Position numbers and translations under genes: made by a program
The notes under the pieces: generated by a model
The model's database searches: none
What the model saw: the letters and a program-made list of their open reading frames with translations, nothing else
Told to the model about the DNA's origin: nothing
Source of the DNA: Chloroflexota bacterium
GTDB taxonomy: Bacteria > Chloroflexota > Limnocylindria > Limnocylindrales > CSP1-4
Reading direction: 5' to 3'
DNA length: 59,663 nt
Assembly (NCBI GenBank): GCA_017881915.1
Contig: JADGQK010000007.1
Location: forward strand, 1 to 59,663
Part shown: positions 47,503-55,572 of the stretch, in pieces
Layout: each line of letters starts with the position of its first letter
Numbering within the stretch: position 1 is the stretch's first letter

Positions 47503-47508
47503 CCGCTG

Positions 47509-48366
47509 ATGACCGAGCCCGATCGCAGCCGACCAATCCCCCCAGGCGAACAGCCCGCCCGGCTCACTGCGCTCGAGGCCGCGGTGCGGAGCCGGACCAA
47601 CCTCGTCCCCCGGCTCGGGATTGTCCTGGGCTCGGGGCTGGGCGGCCTGGCCGACGAGCTCGCCGGTCCCGTGGCGATCCCGTTCGATGAGCTGCCCGGC
47701 TGGCCCGCGGCGACGGCCCCCGGTCACGTGGGCCGGCTGATCCTGGGACGCCTCGACGGGGTGCCGGTTGCGATGCTGCAGGGCCGGCTTCACCTCTATG
47801 AAGGCAACGATCCGGGGCTGGTCGTCCAGCCGGTCCTGTTGATGGGCCGGCTGGGAGCCAGCACGGTCGTCCTGACGAACGCCGCCGGCGGCCTCAACCC
47901 GGCCTATGCCGCCGGGACCCTGATGTTGATCGCCGATCACATTAACCTGACCGGCCGAACCCCCCTCCTCGGCCCGAATGCCGACGAGATCGGGCCGCGT
48001 TTCCCGGACCTGACCGATGTCTATGCGCCGGCCAACCGCGAACGGCTCCATGCCGCGGCCGAGGCGGAAGGCACCAGCCTGGAGGAGGGCATCTACGTCG
48101 GGCTCCTCGGCCCAACCTACGAGACTCCAGCCGAGGTGCGAATGTTCCGGGGGCTGGGCGGTGATGCGGTGGGCATGTCGACCGTGCTCGAGGCGATTGC
48201 CTGTCGCTGGGCGGGGATCGAGGTCGCCGGCATCTCGCTGGTCACGAATCCCGGCGCCGGCTATTCCGGCGAGCCGCTCAACCACGAGGAGGTGCTGGCC
48301 GCCGGCGCGGCCGCCGGACCGCGCCTGGCCCGGGTGATCCGACGCTTCCTCCGCGAGCTGCCCTGA
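47509..48366 (+). CDS. punA: Purine nucleoside phosphorylase (trimeric type)
   Basis: The 285-aa enzyme cleaves inosine and guanosine (and deoxy forms) with phosphate. Family motifs are IVLGSGLGGLAD, MQGRLHLYEG, TNAAGGLNPAY, the long GDHINLTG-type stretch (IADHINLTGRTPLLG), GPTYETPAEVRMFRGLGGDAVGMSTV and the base-binding Asn in VTNPGAG. Its length fits the class I PNP family. It lies upstream of thyX, another nucleotide gene, with 177 bp between. Confidence 0.95.
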   Translation: MTEPDRSRPIPPGEQPARLTALEAAVRSRTNLVPRLGIVLGSGLGGLADELAGPVAIPFDELPGWPAATAPGHVGRLILGRLDGVPVAMLQGRLHLYEGNDPGLVVQPVLLMGRLGASTVVLTNAAGGLNPAYAAGTLMLIADHINLTGRTPLLGPNADEIGPRFPDLTDVYAPANRERLHAAAEAEGTSLEEGIYVGLLGPTYETPAEVRMFRGLGGDAVGMSTVLEAIACRWAGIEVAGISLVTNPGAGYSGEPLNHEEVLAAGAAAGPRLARVIRRFLRELP

Positions 48367-48528
48367 CCGCCGGGGTCGTGGCCGTGCGCCGATTCAAGCG
48401 GCTGTTTGCGGTCCGAAACGCGGTCGCCGGTCGCCTCTTGGCTGCAGCGACACCCAGGCCTGGCTCGGGGCTGCCGCGCGACGCCGGCTCAGTCCGAGCG
48501 TCAAGCCTGCGACCTGGGACGAGCGGAC

Positions 48529-48534
48529 TACACT
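48529..48534 (+). promoter_or_regulatory. -10 box upstream of thyX
   Basis: TACACT ends 9 nt before ATG 48544; the mRNA would be leaderless or nearly so. Confidence 0.45.
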
Positions 48535-48543
48535 TCCCAAACG

Positions 48544-49446
48544 ATGACGGCCGAGACGACCCCCGCCCCAGTGGCTACCCCGGCACCCGTTGATGCGCCC
48601 GCAACGCCCGCCCGCGAGAAGACGGGGATTCCTCGTAACCCGGGTCGCCACGAGCTGGGGATGCGCGCGACCCTCCTCTTTCCCGACCGCGAGATCGTCG
48701 AGCGCTACTACGTCCCGTTGATCTACACGGCCTGTCGGACCTGTTACTCCGAGCTGGCGCCGGACGAGATCTTCCGCCGGGCGGTCGACGGCCAGATCGA
48801 CCCGGCCAAGCAGCGCAAGCTGATCCAGGGCGTGATTGAGTCGGGCCATGGCAGCACGATCGAGCACATCGTCTTCACCTTCGGGATCAGCGGCGTGTCC
48901 AGGACCCTGAGCCACCAGCTCGTCCGCCACCGGGCCGGCGTTGCGTTCGACCAGCAGAGCCAGCGCTACGTGACGTTCAAGGGCGCCTCGACGATGCTGC
49001 CGAGCACGCTGGCCGAGGCAGAACCAGATCTCCGGCGACGCTACGAAGACCAGATCGACGGCTCAATGGACCTCTACGGGGACCTCGTTGCCGCCGGTAT
49101 TCCCGGTGAGGATGCCCGCTTCGTCTTCCCCAATGCCACCCGTACGAACCTGGTCATGACCACCAACCTGCGCGCCCTGATCCACATGTCGGGCCTCCGT
49201 CTGTGCACGATGGCCCAATGGGAGATCCGCCGGCTGTTCCAGCTGATCCGCCATGAGATCTTCGATGTGAGCCCGTTCCTGGGCAGCTTCCTCGCCCCGA
49301 AATGCGTGGCCCTCGGCTATTGCGATGAGATGGGCAACCGCGACGAGCACTGCCCGATCCGCCCGCACAAGGACAATGTCCTGGGCGCCTGGGCGGACAA
49401 GGCGAAAGCCGCTCGAGCCGCCGGCCGGGAGCTGCCCGTCGCCTGA
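48544..49446 (+). CDS. thyX: Flavin-dependent thymidylate synthase
   Basis: The 300-aa enzyme makes dTMP from dUMP with FAD, NADPH and methylene-THF. The signature region reads Arg128-His-Arg then AGVAFDQQ then Ser139-Gln-Arg-Tyr, one residue longer between RHR and Ser than the common RHR-X7-S form. ESGHGSTIEH and FPNATRTNLVMTTNLRAL are also typical. The first 30 residues are a Pro/Ala-rich extension. ATG 48544 is chosen from the -10 box and the disordered N-terminus; the frame further upstream is open without homology. Confidence 0.95.
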   Translation: MTAETTPAPVATPAPVDAPATPAREKTGIPRNPGRHELGMRATLLFPDREIVERYYVPLIYTACRTCYSELAPDEIFRRAVDGQIDPAKQRKLIQGVIESGHGSTIEHIVFTFGISGVSRTLSHQLVRHRAGVAFDQQSQRYVTFKGASTMLPSTLAEAEPDLRRRYEDQIDGSMDLYGDLVAAGIPGEDARFVFPNATRTNLVMTTNLRALIHMSGLRLCTMAQWEIRRLFQLIRHEIFDVSPFLGSFLAPKCVALGYCDEMGNRDEHCPIRPHKDNVLGAWADKAKAARAAGRELPVA

Positions 49447-49448
49447 CC

Positions 49449-49465
49449 CGGCGCGGGCCGCGCCG
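49449..49465. terminator. Hairpin after thyX
   Basis: CGGCGC (49449-49454), loop GGGCC, GCGCCG (49460-49465) form a perfect stem directly after the thyX stop, in the gap between convergent genes. No T-tract follows. Confidence 0.4.
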
Positions 49466-49516
49466 CAGACCCTGACCCGGACTCGCCGTGGAATGGCGCG
49501 CCGGGCTGAGCCTCAG

Positions 49517-49930
49517 TCAGGGCTTCGGCAGGGGACTGACCTCGACGAGCTCGCGGCGCCAGGTGGGGGGTTCGAAGGCGGATCCGAAGCCATCCGTCTT
49601 GCCCACGATCCGGCCGTCGCGGAACTCGAACAGGCTGATATTCCGCCAGGGCACGCCATCACCGTAATCGGCAGTCCAGACCGCGGCGACCAGGCTCGGC
49701 CCGCCGATGATCCGGTGGACGAGGACCCGCGGCAGCGTGGGCGTTCGGGCGACGACCGTCTCGATCGAGGCCCGGCCGCGGATGATCTCGCCGCTGCCCG
49801 GCCAGGACCACTCGGCATCCTCGACCAGGTCGGCCACGATCGCGCCCACGTCGCGGGCGTTGATCGCGGCGAAATAGCGCTCGACCGCCGACCGCTCGAT
49901 TCGTCCGTCCCCTGGGTCCAGGTGATCCAT
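49517..49930 (-). CDS. SnoaL-like (NTF2-fold) protein
   Basis: The 137-aa protein has the cone-shaped NTF2/SnoaL pattern: helix AVERYFAAINARDVGAIVADLVEDAEWSWPGSGEIIRGRASI, then strands VLVHRIIGGPSLVAAVWTADYGDG and the diagnostic NISLFEFRDGRIVGKTDGFG. Such proteins are small enzymes or binding domains with varied substrates; none can be assigned. ATG 49930 has GAGG 8 nt upstream; ATG 49978 in frame is an alternative that adds 16 residues. Confidence 0.8.
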   Translation of the reverse strand: MDHLDPGDGRIERSAVERYFAAINARDVGAIVADLVEDAEWSWPGSGEIIRGRASIETVVARTPTLPRVLVHRIIGGPSLVAAVWTADYGDGVPWRNISLFEFRDGRIVGKTDGFGSAFEPPTWRRELVEVSPLPKP

Positions 49931-49998
49931 CAGCACAACCTCAGTCGTCGTCGGCAGACGGCAGGCAACGGCCGTCATCGCAGGGCCTGCTCGAGACC

Positions 49999-52800
49999 TC
50001 AGGCATCGCCCGTGGCCTCGCCCAAATCCTCGCCCGGGCCCTCGCCCCGGCCCCCACCTGCGGCTGCGCCGCGAGGCGTGTCCTCGCCCTCGAGGGCATA
50101 TGCAACCGCGCCGTCGAGGCTCATCGCCCGGCCCTCGGCCGCATAGCGCTCGAGATCGGCCGCCGACAGCAGACCGCGGGTTGTCGGGACCGAGTTTGCC
50201 TCGTCAAGGTCGTCGACCAGGCTCGACAGGTTGGCACCCGTCGTCACGGCGAGGGCCCGGGCCGCGCCATGAAGACGAGCGGCCCGGGGCAGGTCACGCC
50301 TCGCTGCGGCCAGGGCCGAGTAGTCGTCCAGCACCAGGGTCAGCGCGGAGGCATCGCCCGCGGCCTCGAAGTGGCGCATCGCCGGCCGAATGTGGACGGC
50401 GGCCTCGTCCGTCTCCTTCGCCCGCAGGAGGGCCGTGCCCAGCATGTGGTGCGACCAGGCGACCATCGTGTCGTCGCCGGCCGACTCGAACAGCTTGAGG
50501 GCCTCGCGGAAGCTCGCCACGGCGGGGTCGCTCTGGAGGTGGAAGTGATACCAGTTGCCGATCGCCCAGATGGCGTTGCCGGCGCCGTGATCGTCACCCA
50601 GCTTCCGGTAGATCTCGAGAGCCTCCTCCATCAGGTGGAGGCCCTGCCGATCCGGATCGACCGTTGACGACTCGGCCGGTCCGGCGGCGAAGACGTACGA
50701 GAACGATGCGTTGTACAGGGCATTCGCGATCTCGGCCTGGTCGCCGGTCGAGCGCCAGAGCTCGAGCGCCTCGGCATAGAATCCGGTCATCGCGTCCAGA
50801 TCCGCCTGCCACCAGGCGATTCCGCCGAGGGCCTCCATCAGCCGCGCCCGGAGGGCCGGATCGTCCCGCGACCACGGCTCCGCAGCGATCCGCTCGAGAC
50901 GCCGCCGGCCTTCGACGAGATAGCCGCGCTTCTGCCAGAAGCGCCACAGTGCGAAGCCGAGGCGGATGGCCAGCCCCGGGTCGTTCCGGCCGGTGGCCCA
51001 CTCGAGTGCCGAACGCAGGTTGTCGTGCTCGATATCGAGGCGATCGAGCCAGCTCCGCTGCTCGCCCCCGGACAGCTTTCCGGCAGCTTCCTCGGCCAGG
51101 GCCAGGAAGGTCCGGGCGTGGCGTTCCCGGATCGTGTCGGCATCGCCGCCGGCGGCCAGCTGCTCGGCTGAGAATGCCCGGATCGTTTCGAGCATCCGGA
51201 AGCGCGGTTCGCCGGCGACCACCTCGGCCCGGACCAGGCTCTGGTCGACGAGGGCGCCGATGCCGTCGAGGACGTCGGTCCCGAGCTCGTCGGCGGGGCC
51301 ACAGATCGCCTCGGCCATCTCGAGGTTGCACCCCGCAGTGAAGACGGACAGGCGCCCGATCAGCCGCCGGCCGGAGTCTTCGAGGAGCTCATAGCTCCAG
51401 GCGATCGCACCGCGCAGCGTCTGCTGCCGTTCGGGGAGGTCGCGGGCACCGCCGGCCAGCATGGCCAGCTGGTCGCGGAGCCGTTCGAGGATCGAGTCCG
51501 GCGGCAGGAGCTTGACCCGGGCTGCGGCCAGCTCGATGGCCAGGGGCATCCCCTGCAGTCGAGCAACGATCCCGGCAACCGCCGCGGCGTTCTCGACCGT
51601 CAAGCGGAACGCCGGCTTGACCGCGGTCGCCCGAGCGACGAACAGGCGGACTGACTCGTAGCGGTTGAGCGTGGCCGGGTCTGGGACCCGCAGCTCATCG
51701 GGCAGCAGCGCCCGCCCATAGGCTCCGAGGGAGGACGGATCCGGCGGCGTCGGCAGGCCGGGGACCGGGTACTCCTGCTCGCCCGACACGCGGAGGGCGG
51801 CTCGACTCGAGACGATCAACTTCAGCTCGTTCGTTGCCCGGAGAAGCTCTCCGACCAGCGGCGCGGCATCGACCACCTGCTCGAAGTTGTCCAGGACGAG
51901 CAGGATCTTGCGGGAGCCAATCCAGTCGGCCAGGCGGTCGCCGATCGCAACGCTGGCGTCCTCGATGAGCCCGAGGACTGCGGCGATCGTCGGTCCGACG
52001 AGGGCCGGCTCGCGAATCGGTTCGAGGGCGACGAAGTAGACGCCATCGGGGAAGTCTGCGGCGACCATCGCCGCGAGCTGGAGCGACAGGCGGGTCTTGC
52101 CCGTCCCGCCCGGGCCGGTCAGGGTGAGCAGCCGGGCCGTGCCCAGCATCGCGCCGGTCTCCTCGAGCTCGGCGGCCCGGCCGACGAACGAGGTCACCTG
52201 GGTCGGCAGGTTGTTGGGCCGGGTGTCGAGCGACCGGATCGGGCGCGGATCGGACGCCAGGCCATCGATCTCGAGGATTGCCAGCCGCTCGGGGCGGAGG
52301 TCCTTCAGGCGGTGTTCGCCCAGGTCACGGGTGCGTACGCCGGCCGGCAGCCCGTCGCCAAGGAGGGAGACGGTCGCCGCAGACAGGACGACCTGGCCGC
52401 CATTGGCGGCAGCCGCGATGCGAGCCGCCCGATTCACATCGGTGCCGACATATGTGCCGGCGCTGACGACACCCAGGCCCGTATGGAGCCCGATCCGGAC
52501 CCGAACCACCTCGACGCCGCGGGGGAAGTGGGCCGCCGCGAGCGCCCGTTGAGCGTCAACGGCGGCGGCGACCGCGGCCCGGGCCGCGGCGAACACGACG
52601 AAGAACGAGTCACCTTCGGTGCCGACCTCCGTCCCGCCGTGGGCGGCAAACGCGGCGCGCAGGAGTTCGCGATGCACGGTGAGCACGTCGCCATAGCCTT
52701 CGGGCCCAAGCTGCTGGACGAGCCTGGTCGAACCTTCGATGTCGCTGAACAGGAAGGTGAGGGTGCCGCTCGGCAGGGCTGGCGCGGAGTATTCGGTCAT
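49999..52800 (-). CDS. Adenylate cyclase-domain / AAA ATPase / TPR signalling protein
   Basis: The 933-aa protein has an N-terminal class III nucleotide cyclase domain (about 10-180) with metal-binding Asp20 (FLFSDIEGSTRL) and Asp64 (GTEGDSFFVVF), and GTDVNRAARIA. A STAND/AfsR-like ATPase (about 205-600) follows, with Walker A GPGGTGKTR (Lys235) and LVLDNFEQV. The rest is about ten TPR-like repeats (620-900). A Gly-rich tail ends it. Such proteins are presumed ligand-triggered switches. There is no C-terminal DNA-binding domain, unlike LuxR-type relatives. ATG 52800 has AGGAG 4 nt upstream. It is divergent from a cyclic-nucleotide-binding protein, which suggests a cAMP or cGMP circuit. Confidence 0.88.
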   Translation of the reverse strand: MTEYSAPALPSGTLTFLFSDIEGSTRLVQQLGPEGYGDVLTVHRELLRAAFAAHGGTEVGTEGDSFFVVFAAARAAVAAAVDAQRALAAAHFPRGVEVVRVRIGLHTGLGVVSAGTYVGTDVNRAARIAAAANGGQVVLSAATVSLLGDGLPAGVRTRDLGEHRLKDLRPERLAILEIDGLASDPRPIRSLDTRPNNLPTQVTSFVGRAAELEETGAMLGTARLLTLTGPGGTGKTRLSLQLAAMVAADFPDGVYFVALEPIREPALVGPTIAAVLGLIEDASVAIGDRLADWIGSRKILLVLDNFEQVVDAAPLVGELLRATNELKLIVSSRAALRVSGEQEYPVPGLPTPPDPSSLGAYGRALLPDELRVPDPATLNRYESVRLFVARATAVKPAFRLTVENAAAVAGIVARLQGMPLAIELAAARVKLLPPDSILERLRDQLAMLAGGARDLPERQQTLRGAIAWSYELLEDSGRRLIGRLSVFTAGCNLEMAEAICGPADELGTDVLDGIGALVDQSLVRAEVVAGEPRFRMLETIRAFSAEQLAAGGDADTIRERHARTFLALAEEAAGKLSGGEQRSWLDRLDIEHDNLRSALEWATGRNDPGLAIRLGFALWRFWQKRGYLVEGRRRLERIAAEPWSRDDPALRARLMEALGGIAWWQADLDAMTGFYAEALELWRSTGDQAEIANALYNASFSYVFAAGPAESSTVDPDRQGLHLMEEALEIYRKLGDDHGAGNAIWAIGNWYHFHLQSDPAVASFREALKLFESAGDDTMVAWSHHMLGTALLRAKETDEAAVHIRPAMRHFEAAGDASALTLVLDDYSALAAARRDLPRAARLHGAARALAVTTGANLSSLVDDLDEANSVPTTRGLLSAADLERYAAEGRAMSLDGAVAYALEGEDTPRGAAAGGGRGEGPGEDLGEATGDA

Positions 52801-52848
52801 GGACTCCTGGCCCGACGCGGGGACCGGGCACTCTGGCCTGGTTTCCAC

Positions 52849-52856
52849 CGTATACG
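52849..52856. promoter_or_regulatory. Shared palindromic -10 region of divergent genes
   Basis: CGTATACG is a perfect palindrome inside the 114-bp divergent spacer and supplies a TATACG/TACGAT -10 on either strand. Leaders would be about 40-50 nt, and both genes have Shine-Dalgarno sites, unlike most first genes in this window. Confidence 0.5.
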
Positions 52857-52914
52857 ATGGCAGAACACGGCCGGGCGTGATTGTCACCGGCTGGCTGGAG
52901 GGTGGAGCCGAGCG

Positions 52915-53337
52915 ATGGCTGACCAGGATCAGATTGCCGACGAGCTTGCCGGCTTCGCCCTGTTCGCTGACCTGTCGACGCCGCAGCTCGAGGGCATCGT
53001 CCACGCCTTCGAAGAGGCCTGGTTCCAGGACGGCGAGCGGGTCCTCCGCCAGGGGATGACCGGCAGCGGCCTGTACCTGATCCTCGACGGCCAGGCGTCG
53101 ATCAGGGTGGACGGCGAGGAGCGCGCCCGGCTGTCGCGGGGCGAATTCTTCGGGGAGGTCTCGATCCTCCTCGGCGAACCTCCCGTCGCCGACGTGGTCG
53201 CCGTCGGCACGCTGCGTTGCCTGGTCCTGGCCGGCCCTGCGGTCGAGAAGTTCCTGCACGATCACCCCGCCCTGATGTACCGCATGCTGCAGGCCTCGGC
53301 GCGACGACTCCGGAACGCGAACCGGTGGCGGAGCTGA
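52915..53337 (+). CDS. Cyclic-nucleotide-binding domain protein
   Basis: The 140-aa protein is a single CRP-like cNMP-binding domain: FADLSTPQLEGIVHAFEEAWFQDGERVLRQGMTGSGLYLILDGQASI, then the phosphate-binding cassette GEFFGEVSILLGEPPVADVVA. In that cassette the Arg-Ser pair of CRP is replaced by PV, so true cAMP binding is uncertain. There is no helix-turn-helix. Upstream GGAGG and GGAG motifs serve ATG 52915. It overlaps the next gene by 13 nt and may be a regulatory subunit of that flavoprotein. Confidence 0.85.
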   Translation: MADQDQIADELAGFALFADLSTPQLEGIVHAFEEAWFQDGERVLRQGMTGSGLYLILDGQASIRVDGEERARLSRGEFFGEVSILLGEPPVADVVAVGTLRCLVLAGPAVEKFLHDHPALMYRMLQASARRLRNANRWRS

Positions 53338-54863
53338 CCGAGCGCCCGTTCCCGCCGGGCGACTATCCACTGGTCGTCGTCGGGAGTGGGCCGGGTGGCC
53401 TGCAGGTTTCGTCGGCCCTGGGTGGGTTGGGGATCCGGCATGCGCTCCTGTCGGCCGACGAGCAGCCCGGCGGCATGTTCCGGCGTTGGCCGTTCTTCCA
53501 GCGGCTGCTGTCCTGGACCAAGCCCTACGCGCCGGTCGCTCGCGCGACGCGGGCCTACGAGCGCTACGACTGGAATAGCCTGATCCCCGAGTCGGACGAA
53601 CACCGGGCGGTGATGGTCGGGCTGATGGACGGCACGTCCTACTTCCCGAGCCGGCCTGAGATGCAGGCAGGCCTCGAGGCGTTCACCAGCCGGACGAACC
53701 TCAAGGTTCGTTTTGGCTGTCGCTGGACGGGGACCAGCCGGCTGGACGACGGACGTTTCATCCTTGAGACGACCGATGGCGAGTACACGGCCGGAACCCT
53801 GGTGATCGCTGTCGGGGTCGCCGAGCCATGGCGTCCGACGAGCCCGGGGATGGAGCTGGCCGCCCATTACGCCGACACCCAGCCGGTCGAGACCTATGCC
53901 GACAAGCGGATCTTCATCGTCGGCAAGCAGAACTCGGGCTTCGAGCTGGCGAGCGGGATGCTGCCCTGGGCGAAGCGGATCATCATCGCCTCGCCTTCGC
54001 CGGCCCGGCTGTCGGTCAACACCCATTCGCTCGTCGGGATCCGGGCGCGCTACCTCCAACCCTACGAGGATCATGTCCTCGGCGGTGGCGTGGCGATCCT
54101 CGACGCGGGGATCGAACGGATCGAGCCTGGGAGCCCCGGCGACGCCCCGTTCCGGGTGGTCACCAGGCGATCGTCGGACTCGGTCGAGATGGCCTTCGAT
54201 GTCGACGCCGTGATCGCCGCGACGGGCTTCGTGGCGCCCCTGCTCGATCTGCCGGACCTGGGCGTGGCAACCTTCGGCCAGAGCCGGCTGCCCGCCCAGA
54301 CGCCGTTCTGGGAGAGCGCCACCATGCCCGGCGTGTTCTTCGCGGGCACGATCGGGCAGGGCTCGGGCGGCCTGAAGAAGCATGGCATCCCATCGAACTC
54401 GGGCGCCGTCCAGGGCGCTCGCTACAACGCTCGGGTGCTCGCCCGCCACATCGCCACGACGCGCTTTGGCGTGAAGCTCGAGCGGCCCACGCTGGCGCCG
54501 GCGAGTGTCGTGGAGTTCCTGCTCGACGAGCTGACCCAGGGGCCCGAGCTGTGGCATCAGCGGGCCTATCTCGGCCGCGTCCTGAGCCTCGATCCGGACG
54601 ATGGGATCCGCGACGAGGGGATCCTGCCGCTGGCCTGGTTCGTCGACGCCGGCGGCCCCGACGCGGTCGCGGCCACCCTGGAGACCGATGGAACCGGGGC
54701 GGTCTACCCGGTGATCTACCTGCGCCGGGGGGGATCGGTCAGCGAGCACGCTCTCGAGGCACACCCCCTGCTCGACTACCGCACAGCATCTGCGCGCTCG
54801 GCTCTCGCCTCGATCCTCGCCCCGGTCCTCGGTGGAAGCTCCATCCCTCTGGCCAGTAGTTAG
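53325..54863 (+). CDS. FAD-dependent pyridine-nucleotide oxidoreductase
   Basis: The 512-aa flavoprotein has an N-terminal FAD-binding motif VVVGSGPGGLQVS (18-30) and an internal nucleotide-binding strand IFIVGKQNSGFELASG that lacks the canonical GxGxxG. A second FAD contact follows (AATGFVAPL...GVFFAGTIGQG). It resembles the flavin monooxygenase/thioredoxin-reductase-like superfamily, but I see no redox CxxC, so substrate is unknown. GTG 53325 overlaps the end of the cNMP-binding gene, giving a coupled pair. Confidence 0.82.
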   Translation: MAELTERPFPPGDYPLVVVGSGPGGLQVSSALGGLGIRHALLSADEQPGGMFRRWPFFQRLLSWTKPYAPVARATRAYERYDWNSLIPESDEHRAVMVGLMDGTSYFPSRPEMQAGLEAFTSRTNLKVRFGCRWTGTSRLDDGRFILETTDGEYTAGTLVIAVGVAEPWRPTSPGMELAAHYADTQPVETYADKRIFIVGKQNSGFELASGMLPWAKRIIIASPSPARLSVNTHSLVGIRARYLQPYEDHVLGGGVAILDAGIERIEPGSPGDAPFRVVTRRSSDSVEMAFDVDAVIAATGFVAPLLDLPDLGVATFGQSRLPAQTPFWESATMPGVFFAGTIGQGSGGLKKHGIPSNSGAVQGARYNARVLARHIATTRFGVKLERPTLAPASVVEFLLDELTQGPELWHQRAYLGRVLSLDPDDGIRDEGILPLAWFVDAGGPDAVAATLETDGTGAVYPVIYLRRGGSVSEHALEAHPLLDYRTASARSALASILAPVLGGSSIPLASS

Positions 54864-54930
54864 CCCTCTGCGGCTAAGTGACGCATAATCACCCGTTGAC
54901 GGCTAACTCCTGCAGAATTAGCCTGTCGCG
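54860..54930. promoter_or_regulatory. satD promoter with four symmetrical half-sites
   Basis: TTAGCC (54860-54865) and GGCTAA (54872-54877) face each other across 6 bp; GGCTAA (54901-54906) and TTAGCC (54918-54923) across 11 bp. The second pair sits between -35 TTGACG (54896-54901) and -10 TAGCCT (54919-54924), which ends 6 nt before GTG 54931. A regulator on these sites would block the promoter; SatD itself has a helix-turn-helix-like end. Confidence 0.7.
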
Positions 54931-55572
54931 GTGAACTCTTCGCCGGCCATCGTCGTCTTCGGTGACGTGATCCATTCACGGCTCGACCCGGCCGGGTCGT
55001 CGGCCTGGCTCCGCGCGCTCTGTGCCGAGCTCCAGGCCGCCCACGCCGCCGAGGCCCTGGCAGCCTTCGGCTTCACCCAGGGCGACGAGCTCCAGGGCCT
55101 CCTGCGCCCCTACGCCGATCCGATCGGCGTCGTCCTGCGAGCCGCGTTGGCCGAAGGCGCCCGGCCGATGCGCTGGGCGATCGCCGTCGGCGCCGTCGAG
55201 TCGGGGCGCGGACCCGCAACCGAGCGAACCGGGGAGGCGTTCGTCGTGGCCCGGGCCGCGCTCGAGGAGACCCGCCGGCAGCACTCCAGCCTGCGGATCG
55301 TGACCGGCGTCCCGACGGTGGATGTCCTGCTCGACGACCTGGCTCCCGTGCTGGGCAGTGCGCTCGAGAACCTGACCCCCACCCAGCGTCGGGTTGCCGG
55401 TCTGATCCTCGTCGAGGGCTTGCGCCGCTCCGAGGTCGCCGACCGGCTGCAGGTCAGCCGGGCCACGGTCTCGGTCACGGCGAGCCGCGGCGGGGTACCC
55501 TCCCTCGAACGGTTGTCGCGGGTGATCCGGAACCTCGTGGAGCGGAGCCGGGCAACCGAGCTGGTCAGCTGA
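54931..55572 (+). CDS. SatD-family protein with C-terminal helix-turn-helix
   Basis: The 213-aa protein has the SatD-like N-terminal core (IVVFGDVIHSR, TQGDELQGLL, MRWAIAVGAVESGRG) and a sigma-region-4-like helix-turn-helix end (LTPTQRRVAGLILVEGLRRSEVADRLQVSRATVSVTASRGG). SatD was named from streptococcal acid tolerance; its biochemistry is not settled. GTG 54931 starts leaderless from the promoter upstream. Its stop shares a base with the DUF3307 start (TGATG). SatD next to DUF3307 is a pair I recall from other bacteria. Confidence 0.85.
   Translation: MNSSPAIVVFGDVIHSRLDPAGSSAWLRALCAELQAAHAAEALAAFGFTQGDELQGLLRPYADPIGVVLRAALAEGARPMRWAIAVGAVESGRGPATERTGEAFVVARAALEETRRQHSSLRIVTGVPTVDVLLDDLAPVLGSALENLTPTQRRVAGLILVEGLRRSEVADRLQVSRATVSVTASRGGVPSLERLSRVIRNLVERSRATELVS

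Larger units (their letters stand above)
47034..47508. other. 475-bp non-coding spacer
   Basis: Both strands have open frames here, but none resembles a protein. The left part (47100-47190) is richer in A+T and holds several DnaA-box-like sequences. The right end carries the punA -10 box. The rest shows nothing I can name. Confidence 0.5.
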
